Shown here one piece after another: positions 11,540 through 23,480 of a stretch of DNA of 64,000 nt. The notes beneath the pieces were generated by a model. The model was not told where the DNA came from. It saw only the letters and a program-made list of their open reading frames with translations, and did no database searches. Both the position numbers and the translations under genes were made by a program. How positions within the stretch are numbered: position 1 is the stretch's first letter; each line of letters begins with the position of its first letter. This stretch comes from Rhizophagus irregularis (taxonomy: Eukaryota; Glomeromycota; Glomeromycetes; Glomerales; Glomeraceae): contig NC_089437.1 in the NCBI RefSeq assembly GCF_026210795.1, positions 3,844,001 through 3,908,000 on the forward strand. The letters are read 5' to 3'.

Positions 11540-12805
11540 ATAAAAAAAAATATGAGCAAAAAAAAAAGTGGAACAACCTTTTTGTTTCAAAGTAGGTGAT
11601 ATATATCGAGAAAATATGAATGAATAAAAAATGTGGAGCAACTTTCTTGCTCAAAAAAGTAGGTGATACACATTGAATGAACAAAAAAAAGGGCGAGGTT
11701 ATCATGATATAATTTTGAGATTTTAGCTATTGTAATTATGATTGTAGTATTTAATTGGAAAATATACGTGATCTCAATATCATTGTGTATTGTGTAAAAT
11801 GCAGGATCAGTTAAAAATATCAGGAGATGGGAAAACTAAAAATTATGATTTCAAGATCAAAAATTAAATTTAATTTATATAAATAATTTGTATTTCATTT
11901 AATAATAAAAGTGAATACTGGACACTTTTTTTATATAGAAGATTACTTCAAATCAGTTCCAAATCTTTATTTTATTGCGTATTTACGATTCAATTTCATA
12001 AATTTTATTATACTTTTTTAGGCCATATAAGGAGTGAGAAGAAAAATATTAGAAGAAAGGAGTGAGAAGAAATTAATCATGTAAAGTATCATTTTATGTG
12101 ATACAATGATATGCACCAAACTCAAAAAGTATAGCCATTATAGCTACTATTATCATTCGGCATTAAATTACGTAATGTTAAAGATATTATTGCATCCAAA
12201 TAACCCAATCAAACCTTTTTACTCATATGTGACTGATTACTAAATTTGTGAAAAGACAATGCAACTCCTTAACATATGATTTTTGTATATTATTGTACAA
12301 TTATGAAAAGAAAGTCGTGAGCAGTCTATAGAATATTATGTAAAGCTACAAAATTCAAAAATATTTAGAGTTGGTAACGAATTTACATTTCAATAGTACT
12401 ATTAAATAGAAATTTATAAACTTAACTGCTAAAGGAAGAGAAATTTTTAAACGATAAATGGATGAAACATAGTACAGTTTGATGGTTACTAGAATACTCT
12501 CAAAATAATTTTCATAATTAATTGTGGAGGTTATAATTAAAATATTCCAATTGAAATAATACAGTAACGATCTGCTTATTTGCTTATTTAATGATTTAGC
12601 ATATTTTATTATTTTATGTAGTAAAGTAAATAGTATTTTTTTCCAAATAATGAAAGATACATTGTTCAGAAAATAAAAAAATTGAATGTTGTAAAGCAAT
12701 ATAATATTAAGCAAAAAATTGAATGTTGTACAGCAATATAATATTAAGCAAAATTGAATGTTGTACAGACATCAATATAACAAAATAGTAATTATGATTT
12801 GAAAG
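11540..12805. other. Non-coding interval with small tandem duplications
   Basis: A unit of roughly 75-80 bp containing AAAGTAGGTGATA is present twice near 11.56-11.70 kb. A unit of about 45 bp with AAATTGAATGTTGTA is present three times at 12.67-12.78 kb. No convincing gene. Confidence 0.5.
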
Positions 12806-12807
12806 AT

Positions 12808-13527
12808 TTATAATTTCATATGAAGTGAGGTGAGCGTAAACGGAGAGGCGAAATTATTTAATTTCAATGATTTCATAATATGAAGGTGAGCCTCGTAAAC
12901 GGTAAGGTGTAGGTGATGAGTGACGGAGGAGAGGTGTAGGTGATGAGTGACGGAGAGGCGTAGGTGATGATGATGAGTGTGAACGGAGAGGTGATATAGG
13001 TGAGCATATTGGTGAATGTAGTGGTGAGGATGACGGAGTTGTTGTATGGCTTGTTGTGTTGATTTCGTGAGCAATATCATAAATTGTTTCTAAATAAATA
13101 ATCAGATTAATTTATGAATTAAATAAAAAAAAAATAAAATATTTACGTGGTTTTCTAATATTTCCCAAAAATGTTCACTGAATTCCTTGTAGTACTTCGT
13201 TCCTAAAGCACTTTTCCTTCCCTTTGGCTTACCCTCGATATATAATTGCATTTTCTAATAAAATTATAAAATTATATTAGTACTATTTAATATGCTAAAA
13301 TAGTAGTTGAACCTGAAATAATGTTTATATACTTTATAAGCTCACACTAAGCCGTTAAATTTTTCTTTACATTGCCTCTCAGTATACGTGATTCCAAATT
13401 CAAGGTTTATTTTGCTTGCTAGCCCTTTCCAAAAATTATGCTTCATATTACCACTAAGTTCGTAAAAATTATCGTTTTCATTTTTTCTTTCATTAATTAA
13501 AACTCGCAATTGTCTATCAGTCCACAT
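12808..13527 (-). pseudogene. Myb/SANT-like DNA-binding protein gene with a nonsense codon
   Basis: Exon 1 (13333-13527) begins MWTDRQLRVLINERK and continues to FWKGLASKINLEFG and TERQCKEKFNGLV. This is the Trp-spaced pattern of a Myb/SANT-like (trihelix) domain. A TGA at 13342-13344 follows, where CGA (Arg) is expected, because the frame continues AYK to a GTATAT donor. Exon 2 (13147-13254) gives KPKGRKSALGTKYYKEF and HFWEILENH, completing the domain. Exon 3 (from 13089) is low-complexity. The spliced frame is His/Leu-rich, while the alternative frame is Ser/Pro-rich, so a further 1-nt slip is possible. The type occurs both in Harbinger-linked genes and in fungal regulators. It is probably inactive. 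Confidence 0.6.
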
Positions 13528-13529
13528 GT

Positions 13530-14890
13530 TATTAAAGAATTAATGAAATATTAATGAAAACGAAAGAGAAAGAATTTTGTAAAAGGAGTGGAAAAATAAA
13601 AAAAAATCCGTAAAAAAAAAATCTGTGTAAAAAAAATAAAATCAAATTATTACGCCTATAATCTATGAACACAAGAATTAATGAAATATTAATGAAGACG
13701 AAAGAATTAATGAAATGAAGAATTATATTAATGAAAACGAAAGAATTAATGAAATGAAAGAATTTTGTAAAAGGAGTGGGAAAATAAAAAAAATCCGTGT
13801 AAAAAAAAAATCCTTGTAAAAAAATAAAATCAAATTATTACGCCTACAATCCATGAACACAATAAGAAATTGCAATGATGTGGAATAAATAGTTTAAACA
13901 AATTTGTTAAACAAATTTGGATAAGCCATGGGTATGCCGCGAGTGTGTCACGGATATGTTGCGGTGTCTTTATGGTAAATTAAAGCATTTACCGTGGGTG
14001 AATCGCGGGTCAATTTGAGGACTTACTATGGAATAATAAAGATGTTTTTATACACGTAATTATCTTCTATGGTGGTCGTTCAATCGGGGAAGTTTTACCA
14101 CAACATTTATTTTATTTTGACAATGGCTTAAAATTAACGAAAATTAATTAACGAAAATTGATTTAATTGGTCTGCTAATAACAATCATGGTGTTTAACGA
14201 ATTCGCTTCATTAGTTTTGATGTTCAAAAAATATAATCGTAAATTAAATATATAATCGTAAATTAAATCATACTTTATCTATTATTTTATTAAATCGTAA
14301 ACTTTAATACTTTACTACTAAATTAACTAAATTATTGTTTCGCGAGAGCATTTTCTATTTATTAAGTATAATTTTCAACCACTATTTTTTATAATCCTGC
14401 ATATGAATTTACAGGTCAAAAACTTCGCAATTCAATTAGTTTAATTTTCGAGTTTTTTGACGCATTCGTGAGATTTAAGCAAGTATGAAATAAATTTTTT
14501 TTATACTAATTGAATTTTTATGTATTGATTAACGATAAAAAAAAGCATATACTACTTGATTTTGTATACGATTGTGTTCCAAAACTTGACAATTATGTTA
14601 CTTTTAAAACTCCAATGTGCTACTTGATTTTGTATACAATTGTGTTCCAAAACTTGACGATTGTATTACTTTCAAAACTCCAATCAGAATCTATAGCAAA
14701 TCGGTAATAATTTTAACCGAATTGATTTTGGTTTTTTTGTCGATACGCTAAACAATATAAAAGGTATTAAGGTATTTAACAAATAATTTTTATAAAGATT
14801 TATTGAATTTTATAAAGATTTATTGAATTTTATAAAGATTTATTGAATTTTATAAAAATTCTAAATTAAGTTAAGGATTTAAATTGTCAA
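13530..14890. repeat. Non-coding interval with direct duplications
   Basis: A unit of about 140-190 bp (GAATTAATGAAATATTAATG ... TTATTACGCCTA) is present twice at 13.53-13.86 kb. A 78-bp unit (CTACTTGATTTTGTATAC ... AAAACTCCAAT) is present twice at 14.55-14.69 kb. TTTTATAAAGATTTATTGAA is repeated at 14.79-14.86 kb. No gene visible. Confidence 0.6.
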
Positions 14891-14893
14891 AAG

Positions 14894-16527
14894 ATGAGAA
14901 GACGATATAGTCACAATAAACCAATAGAGCCAATTCGAATTCGAAATCAGTTTTCTTACAGCAAACCTAATGAGACAACAGATTCTGATGAGAGAGTTGC
15001 AATTTGTTCGCCTGTACGTTTACCTGATAATGATAACGATGACATGGACTTTCAGTATGATCATAAAGATGATTGAAGTTTTCAAGACATTAATAATGAC
15101 GTTAATGCATATGGATCAATTAATCCTCAAGACTACAATGATGAGATGATATTTTCGCAAGATAATGTCAATTCATCTGATACTGAAGAAGAAGAAGAAA
15201 GTGATAACGAATACAATTATGAAGAGGAGGAAGAGGAGGAAGATAATAATGAAAACAATGACGAAAAGGAGAAGGAGGAAGGTAACAATGATGATAATAA
15301 TAATCAAGTGAAAGAGGAACATAATAACGATGAAGAGGAACGTAATAATGAAGAGGAAGAAATAGATCAAATCGTTAAAGCGTTAGATGAAGACAAGATA
15401 CCGTTCTGCAATGGTGAGTTTGCACCGTACTTTAATAATTATACAACTACGGCATTATTTTGCTGGCTTCAGAAGCATAATGTTTTTACAAAAGCATATG
15501 AAGATCTTGTCGATATCATTCACAATTCTCAATTTGAACCTACCCATATGGTAAAAAATATCTGAAGATTCCAATCATAGAGAAAACGTCTTCCTCTCCT
15601 ATAATAACAAAGTCTATTAAAATTTCACCAAAAAAAATTCCATCAACCTCACGAGGATCAAAACTTTCGTATCAACTCTCAATCAGTGAAATTATATGGC
15701 GTGTTCTTAATAATCTGATGCTAATGAAGCATATGTATTTTGGACCCGGCATTAATTCTGAAGAAAAATCAGAATTTTGGCATGGAAATTTATGGGAGGA
15801 ATCCCCACTTTTTGGACAACACGAAATATTAATATCAGAAGATTATAAAATAATACACTTTGATACAATTATAATTTATTATCATTGATAATATTTATTA
15901 AAGTTATTTTTAATAAATAGTATTGTACCGATCTGGTGATTTTGTTTACTATCATGATGATAATGGTCAAAAAAAACTTGGAAAATTAAGATCAATTTTA
16001 AAAAATGATGATGGATATTATCAGTTACGAATTCAAAAAATTTTGGAATATAGAGATTTACCCAGAAATTTAAAAGGGTTACCAAGACAACATCGTTCTA
16101 TTACCGGTGAAGTATGGTTACAAGACGAACCATTTTTAATTATAATGACTTCTCAAATTTTAGAAAAAGTAACTATATTGATGATGTTTCAACATCAAAA
16201 TATTCCTGATGGTTCATTGCGGATTAGTGAAATAATTTATAAATGTAATGACCGTTGGCACGTTCATAATGTAAAGCTTTTATACCTACATCCATCTGAT
16301 TACATTTCTATCAGAAATCCACCATCATCATCTATGCCAATCTATAAGCTGTTTTTAGATCTTTATTATGATGATTTTGGTACATTTAGAAATGTATACC
16401 ATTCTCTAGGTGGTGTTTATGTACAGTTTGGAAATATGCCAGCACATCAAAGAAAGCTAATAAAGAACCATTTTGTTATTGGGTTTATCCCATTTGGAGG
16501 AAAATTTGACGAATTTATGATACCATT
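14894..16527 (+). pseudogene. Tnp2/Plavaka-like transposase, 5' part (broken)
   Basis: The reading starts MRRRYSHNKPIEPIRIR at 14894. It is followed by a TGA at 15074-15076 (probably TGG), an Asp/Glu-rich segment, and a frameshift near 15550, after which GKKYLKIPIIEK continues in the next frame. From about 15917 comes a region with YRSGDFVYYHDDNGQKK and TGEVWLQDEPF that looks BAH-like. Next is LYYDDFGTFRNVYHSLGG with GNMPAHQRKLIKNHFVIG, a signature I associate with fungal Plavaka-type transposases. The sequence stops inside IPFGGKFDEFMIPF, where a hAT-like element enters at 16528. The gene resumes at 21567. It is dead. Confidence 0.75.
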
Positions 16528-16849
16528 TAAAGATGTTAGCCGTAACTGTAATATTAAGACACAGTGTCATATGTAATAGGTTGCAACCTATCTACATTAA
16601 AAAGCAAAAGTTGTAATGCTGTAATTAGGTTGTAATTATAGATGTCGTCGGAATTCCCTAATTATGACATTTCGGAGTTACAACATATGTCGTAAATCAT
16701 GCCGTAACCGTAATAAAATGCCGTAAATCGTAAATGCCGTAATTCCGTAATTTAATTTGACGCCGTAATGCCGTATTTTAATCTAGCGCCGTAATGCCGC
16801 AAATATATATGCCGTAAATATTTTTTTTAAAAAAAATGTTTACAGCGCA

Positions 16850-17650
16850 CCTTTTTTTTTTAGGGACAGTTCTTTCTGAAATATCATTAACTTCTTTTTT
16901 TTTATTTTTAGAAGTATTTTCTTATATTTCCCAGACTTCCTGTAGGTAAAGGTTTTTTTTTATTTACTTTTAGCAAATGATATTAACTAACTTCATTTCT
17001 TTTTCTTTGTATTTAGGAACAGTTCTTGTGGACTTCTTGTACCTCCTAGTAAGTAGTAAAGGATTTTTTTTTTTTGACATTTACTTTAGGAAACAACATT
17101 AACTTCGCTTTCTTTTTTCTTTTTTAGAAGCAGTTCTTGCAGGATTTCTTGGATTTTCTGGTAAGTGGAAAGAGGTTGTTTTTGATATTTACTGTCAAAA
17201 ACAACAACTAAATTTATTTCTTTTTTTCAGAACAATTTTTGTGGACTTCTTGGACGACTTCATGGTTAAGTGGAGAGGATTTTTCTTAACATTTATATAA
17301 TAATGTATGCAAAAAAAAACATGTCTAATAAAAAGTAACCCAACAATAGTACGTATATAAAAATGTGCTTATTTTTATATAATAATGTATGCAAAAAACA
17401 CGTCTAATAAAAAGTAATCCAACAATAGAATGTATATAAAATGTTTTTATTTTTATTTTTATTAAAACGTTAATTTGTACAAAATACAAAGAACTAAATA
17501 AGATACATGAAGAACTTTGTAGGTAGGGAATGGTTCAACCATTGACGAATCTATGGTAAGCAGAGGAAAGTTTCTTGCATTTACTTTTAAGAAATATTAT
17601 TAACTTTCATTCCTTCATTCTTTAGGAACATTATCTAGTTACCTGTTGGA
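16850..17650 (+). repeat. Splice-unit repeats in the hAT 5' region
   Basis: About five units have the order: T-rich tract ending in AG, a 30-35 nt core (AGCAGTTCTTG, GAACAGTTCTTGTGGACTTC and similar), a donor-like GTAAGTGGA or GTAAAGG, then about 60 bp with an AACATTAACTTC word. An inverted relative sits at 20.43-20.55 kb near the other end of the same element. The arrangement could be a 5' untranslated region with several alternative micro-exons or a subterminal repeat. No protein is evident from the cores alone. Confidence 0.6.
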
Positions 17651-17891
17651 ATTGAACTAGCTTGGACAAATGTCTAAACCATTGATAAATAAAATTGAAA
17701 CAAATCAAACAACTTAGAAATTTTTGAAATTTTTTATTATTACGAAATAAAAAATATTTTGTGTTACATAGACTTCTAATCAGTTGATGTGTAACATGAA
17801 TCACGATTTTGATAATCTTTTTTTTAACTTAAATAATCTTACAAATTGTGTATTACGTTTTTGCTTTTACATAATCTTTGTGACTGTAAAA

Positions 17892-20272
17892 ATGGATTCA
17901 ACAGATTTATTTGATAATCAAAATATTAGAGAAGTTAGAAGGGGTCGTAAAGAATCGCATGTCTGGGATCATTATTTTAAAGAACCATTGGGTAGTGGGC
18001 ATTACACAGCTAGATGTCATTACTGTAATCAAAACTGGTCTAGAGGAAAACCAGAAATTTTGAAGTCACATTTAGCATTGTATTGTAAAGATGTTCCACT
18101 ATATATTAAAACAGAATATATGGAAATGCTGGCTGTTGGAACTACATCTACTATGAATAGAAAACAAAAAACAGATTCTGATTCATCAGCTGAGCTTACT
18201 GCGGATAGAAAAGATAAAATCGATCAAGCACTTATACGATTTTTTATTTGCTGTGGAATACCATTCTCAACCGTTGGTCATCCTTATTTTATTGATTTTG
18301 TTCAAAGTCTCTGTTTTGCTTATGGTCCTCCTAAAAGAACAACCCTATCAACAACTTTCTTAAATCATGAAACTGCTATAATTTTAAATAAAATCAAAGA
18401 AGAACTCAAATATGAAAAAAATTTAACATTAGGTAATTTATTTAATTACTGTATATCAAATTAATTAATATTTTTACATACATATTAATATTTTTAATTT
18501 TGTTATAACGGTTGATGGATGGTGTGATCCTTTAGGAAGATCTATTTATGCATTTATAATAATTACCCCAAGTAAAAGGCAATATATTCATACTTTGAAA
18601 GATACATCAATGGATTCTCATACTGGAACTTTTAATGCTACTGAAATTGAAAAAGTTTTGACTTCAATTGGCCCAGAAAAATTTGCAGCTGTAGTATCAG
18701 ATGCTGAATCAGCAATGCAAATGGCGAGAAGACTAATTACTGAAAAGTACACCCATATTTTATCTATACGATGCATGGCACACCATTTGAATTTAGTTTC
18801 AAGTGATATTATTAAATTGGATTTTGCAAAAAACACATTAAAAAAATGCCAATCTATTATAACTTTTTTTAAAACATCATATCGTGCAGGTGCAAATCTC
18901 CAAAAAGATATTATTCAAACTTTAACAGAAGGAGGTGGCCTTAAGACATCAGTAAAAACAAGGTGGTCTACTGCATGGACTTGTTGTGACTCAATTATCC
19001 GTTTGGAAAATAATCTCAAAAATGTAAGTTAACAAATAATAACATATTTAATAATAAACTAAAATTAATAATATTTATTTTTGGATTATAATTTAGGTTC
19101 TTGAAACTCAAACTGAAATTTTTATTAATGCAATAGCAATAAAAAATCTTCTTCAAAATCGCCAGTTTTTTCAAGATGTTGAACAACTTCATACAATTCT
19201 TGCACCTGCTAAAAAAGCAATTCAAGCTGTTGAAGCTAATTCGAGTAATATGGCATCAATTTTTTTGCAATTAATTCAGATGGCAGTTGAAATTAAAAAG
19301 ATTTCAAATTATTTTGATCCAAATTTCAAAAAGAATTGTATTAACATATTTAATAAACGTTGGGCACAGTTTGATACTGATACATATCTTGTTGCCTTTT
19401 TCCTCCATCCAAGATATAGAGGTAAAGTTGATTATTTTTCTAACTTATTTGTTAAATATAATGTATTTATTGTTCCTACTTTTCATATTAGACAAGAAAT
19501 TTCAAGACAGTACATTTCGTCAAATGGCATTAACTGCTATGAAAATTTGGTCAAAATTTGGTAGTGATAAAAGAAGTTGCAAAATTTTGCTATCACAACT
19601 TCGATCATATGGTGATAATGAACCACCTTATGATATGGAATATACTGATGAATATGATACGCCTGAACTTTGGTGGTCAACTTGTCGACAGCCAAATAAT
19701 TATATTCAAAAATTAGCTTTAAAGTTATTTGCTATTACTCCTCATCAAGCTGCATGTGAACGAGCCTTTTCAGTATTAAATTGGATGATAGGAAAGCGGA
19801 GAACAAGGTATTTGTTTAATTTTAATAACAGTAATAATATAATATTAATTTATTAATAATTTTTTTTTTTTTTAGGTTAGATATTGATCGCCTCCAATCC
19901 ATGGTTCAAATGCACTCCTACTATATTACAAATGCAAAATCAGAGTTAAAATTTTCTAGTAGTGATTTAAGTGAAAATGAGCTTGAAACTGCATTACAAG
20001 AAATTACTACAGCTATGATTAATAATGATGATATTTTCATTGATGATGATGATATTGTTTTGGATGATGAAAGTATTGATTTGAATGATGATGATGCTAA
20101 TACTAATGATTTGATTATGGAAAATATCATGAATTTAGATAGTTTTAACGAACAAAATGATGATAATTCGAATTCAAATATTTCGGACCAACAACCTGAT
20201 GAATCTATAAATTATGAGGATTCAAATATTGATTTTGAAGCAATATTTGATAAAGAATCGGAAACAGATTAG
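17892..20272 (+). CDS. hAT-superfamily transposase (BED finger, DUF659-like, hATC)
   Basis: The start MDSTDLFDNQ at 17892 is preferred over an upstream Met at 17784 because the upstream residues are hydrophobic and UTR-like. Exon 1 carries a BED zinc finger (HVWDHYFKE, CHYC, then H and C in HLALYCK). Exon 2 begins at VDGWCDPLGRSIYAF (about 18.5 kb) and includes VVSDAESAMQ and RCMAHHLNL, the hAT catalytic core with DUF659-like layout. The next exons contain FFLHPRYR and then ELWWSTCRQ, QAACERAFSVLNWMIGKRR (hATC dimerisation domain). The tail is Asp-rich. Introns at about 19.02, 19.42 and 19.81 kb have GT/AG ends. The intron after 18432 has a good donor, but no AG is present before VDGW, so splicing of this copy may be defective. 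Confidence 0.85.
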
Positions 20273-21566
20273 TAAACAATGTAAATGAAATTACATTATA
20301 ATTAGTATTAAATAACATTATAAAACATGATAATTAGTAAATAAACATTATAATTATTAGTGAATAAAATTAATTATATAAATAAACATTATATTTAGTT
20401 GATTACATTTAGTAAATAAAAAAAAAAGAATAAGAAACGAAGTTAAATGTCATTTCTTAAAGTAAATTTCAAAGAAAATCCTTTTCCACTTAGTGATATC
20501 GTTCCTAAAAAAAAGAGAGAATTTGAAGTTTCTTAAAAATAAATGTAAATGAATTATTTTTTAATTATCTATTTACACCATGTAAATTTACGACATTACG
20601 GCACCAAATTAAATTATGGCATTACGGCGTCAAATTAAATTACGGCATTACGGCATTTACGATTTGCGGCTTTTTTTTACGGTGATACGGCACATGCCGT
20701 AACCGTAAAAATAATTCCGACGGCATCTATAGTTGTAATGCCATAATTAGGTCGTAATACTGTAATTAGGTCTTAATGCCATAACTAATCCGTAATGCCG
20801 TAATTCCGAAATTACGTATGTAATTTCGGCCAGAATTATGCACTTAATTTTAGCAGAAATTAACAAATATCCTAAAAAGGAAAGTGTTGTTACACAAAAT
20901 TCCAGTGTCGTTCCCACTAAAATCAATTTTTGTGGAACGGCTATCGCCAAAAAAGGAAAGATCTGCATTCCCGTTTTGGCTGAATTATGATTTTCGGCTG
21001 AAATTACATGTTTAAGTGAAATTACGTTAATTTCGGCCGGAATTATATTTCGGATTTCGGATTTCGGATTTTAGGAAATATGTGACCGTGTAATTTCAAT
21101 TTTAAGGGGTAAATAATATCAATAATAATAATAATAATAATTTTTTTTTTGTAAAAAAGTTTATATGTAAATTATGCATAAAATCATCTAATTATTAAAG
21201 ATATTATGCTAATTTAATATAAATTTTTTGAAAAAAACTTAATACTTTCCCAATCACTCATCCCAAAAAAAAATGTAACGCGTCTTATATACCCCCTAAA
21301 AATTAAAATTACATGACATATAAACTATTGTAATTTACTTTTATTATTCATTACTTTTATTTTAAATTTTTATGCCATTAAAAATTACGACATTACAGCC
21401 TAATTATAGCATTGTGACCTAATTACAGTAGTATTACAGCATTACGATCCAATTACAGCATTATGGCCTAATTACAGTATTACGAAAAGTGTCATAATTG
21501 TAATGCTGTATGCTGTAATATTACGGCATCGGCCAATCAATTACGGCTAACATCTTTAATACCATT

Positions 21567-23480
21567 CATTTCAGAAATGAAGGAATTAGAGAAAGGAAAG
21601 GTGATGACTGTCCAAGGACAAGATGCATAGATAATTGCTGGTTTAGACGTTGTTATGGCAGATTTACCTCAAGGTAACGATTTGACAGGAGTATTAAGGT
21701 ATTTTTTCAATTTAATTAATAATATAATAATATAATTTTATGACAACTATTAAAATTTTTTAAAAAATAAATTTAGACATAATGCAAATAAGGGTTGTCG
21801 TACTTGTAAAACTACTAAAGAATCATTAAGTGCTCACAATCAGGATATCGTAACAACATTACATTATCATCATATTACAGACGAAGAAATCTTAAAAATT
21901 TCTCATGAGACTATAATGTCAAGAAGAGATCAACTTTGTACGGAATATGGTTTATGATCATTACCTAGTATTTTAGATAAATTAAAAAGGGAAAGACATT
22001 TACAGACGCCGCAGGATGTTTATCATGCGACTGCAGGAAAGATTGGGCAGCTACTAAAATTAACTTGTGAATTATTTTCACGAGAAGGAGAAGATAATTT
22101 TATTGAAATTTGGAAAAATTTTGAAATCCCAAAAAGATGGTCTCGCTTACCAAATCCGATTACTCACTAAAATAGTTTTATGATGTCGGATTTACTTAGA
22201 TTAGCTATGATTATGCCATTTTTGTTAAACCAGTTTTTAAAAGAATCAAGTATTAAACATAATGAAACAGCCATGATTCAACAAAGAATTGATGCATTTC
22301 GAGTTAGTTCAGTTCCAAAAATTATTATATCTTGTTGGATACATGTTGCAAAAACTATGAAAGCAATTTTTAACAAGAAATTTACATCAGATAGCTATGA
22401 GGAATTGCAACAATGTCTTGAAGAAGAGTTTTCAATCCTTCCAAAGGTATAGTTACAAATTTAATATTGAAATATGGAATAATTTCAAATAATTAACAAT
22501 ATTTTACTTTTTATAGGTTTTTGTAAATTTTGTTAATTTACCAAATATACACGTTAATATGCATCTTTTGATGCATGCTAAAACCTTTGGAATACTTATT
22601 AATGCCCAAGTTGGTATAAAAGAAATGGTCCATCGTATTTTTAAGGGGATGGTACCAAAGACTAATTGCAAAAACATAGATTTGGATTTATTAAAGCGTT
22701 ACAATACTTTATTTGCAATTCAACATTTAGCAGATGGTGGTATTGATCCAAGATTTAATAGATCTTGTACTGGATTTACAAATTCAAATTTTGGACAATT
22801 ATTTTTAAATTGGTATGTTACAGAAGATAAATATTCAACTGAAGTAACTGAACAAGTTCAAGACGATGATGATGATACAAAAAGTAAGTATTTTATTGCA
22901 TATAGTAGTACATATTTGATATTTATATTTACTAATCTTTTAATTTAGTTATATCTCCAGTAAACTTTATTTCCAATATTTCATTAAAAAAAAGAATGTC
23001 AAAGCAGGAACGTGATAAACTTCTTTTAACTTTACATAATTTTAAAACTGAATTGTTTTTATCTTATGTGGATATGAAGTTTGAGGCGGCACTTATAAAC
23101 TCTTCAATTAGTTGGTACAAATTTGCATCATATATGATTGAAGAAGAAAATGGTATCCTTTCAAAAGTTCACCTACATCTCGATGATTTTATCACAATTT
23201 ATGAAGAAGATCATGAAGAATCTTATGCAATAATCAAAGGTATCTTTTAACATAAGGGTAATAATAACAAATATTATTTATTGTTGTAGATTGGTTTAAA
23301 GATACTATGGTTGAACATTCAGTATTAAAATGTCTACTTTACCATCTTCAAGCAACAGGAGATAAATAGAGACGTATTTTTCCAATTACTGTAATAGATA
23401 ATGTTCAAAAAGTACACTTTATTCATAATTGTAATTCAGAAAGGTGCCAACTACCAAATCATGATACTACAAATAGAATT
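21567..23480 (+). pseudogene. Tnp2/Plavaka-like transposase, 3' part (broken)
   Basis: This continues the gene interrupted at 16527. ISEMKELEKGKVMTVQGQDA is followed by a TAG (probably TGG) and then IIAGLDVVMADLPQGNDLTG. After an intron comes GCRTCKTTKESLSAH with Cys pairs. A TGA splits CTEYGL from SLPSILDKLKRERH. Later exons (about 22.18-22.45, 22.52-22.88, 22.95-23.25 and 23.29-23.48 kb) keep protein-like composition and GT/AG introns. The end near 23.37 has another in-frame stop. The Cys pairs and the LPQGNDL block support the family call. Inactive. Confidence 0.7.

Larger units (their letters stand above)
16637..20731 (+). mobile_element. Inner 4.1-kb hAT element
   Basis: The ends are TATAGATGTCGTCGGAAT and its inverse (one mismatch), with the perfect 8-bp TSD GTTGTAAT at 16629-16636 and 20732-20739. 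Subterminal arrays of TTACGGCATTACGGC words at 16.68-16.83 and 20.59-20.70 kb are inverted relative to each other, as expected for transposase-binding regions. Between them lie a splice-like repeat array (16.85-17.65 kb) and a hAT transposase gene. It is inserted inside a related non-autonomous element. Near-identical TIRs and TSDs indicate a fairly recent insertion. Confidence 0.93.
16528..21558. mobile_element. Outer hAT-like element splitting the Tnp2/Plavaka-like gene
   Basis: An 18-bp perfect TIR, TAAAGATGTTAGCCGTAA, starts at 16528 and its inverse ends at 21558. The perfect 8-bp TSD ATACCATT lies at 16520-16527 and 21559-21566. Without the inner hAT and one copy of its TSD it would be about 0.93 kb and non-coding, rich in GTAATGCYGTAATTAGG subterminal words. 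Deleting the element plus one TSD makes the host transposase frame continuous (FMIPF then ISEMKELEKG), which proves the insertion. Its TIR resembles that of the inner hAT (TA.AGATG...CGGAA), so both likely use related transposases. Confidence 0.93.

Noticed and set aside
15173-15370. 65-codon minus-strand hydrophobic frame
   Set aside because: Mirror of the Glu/Asp-rich segment of the Plavaka-like pseudogene.
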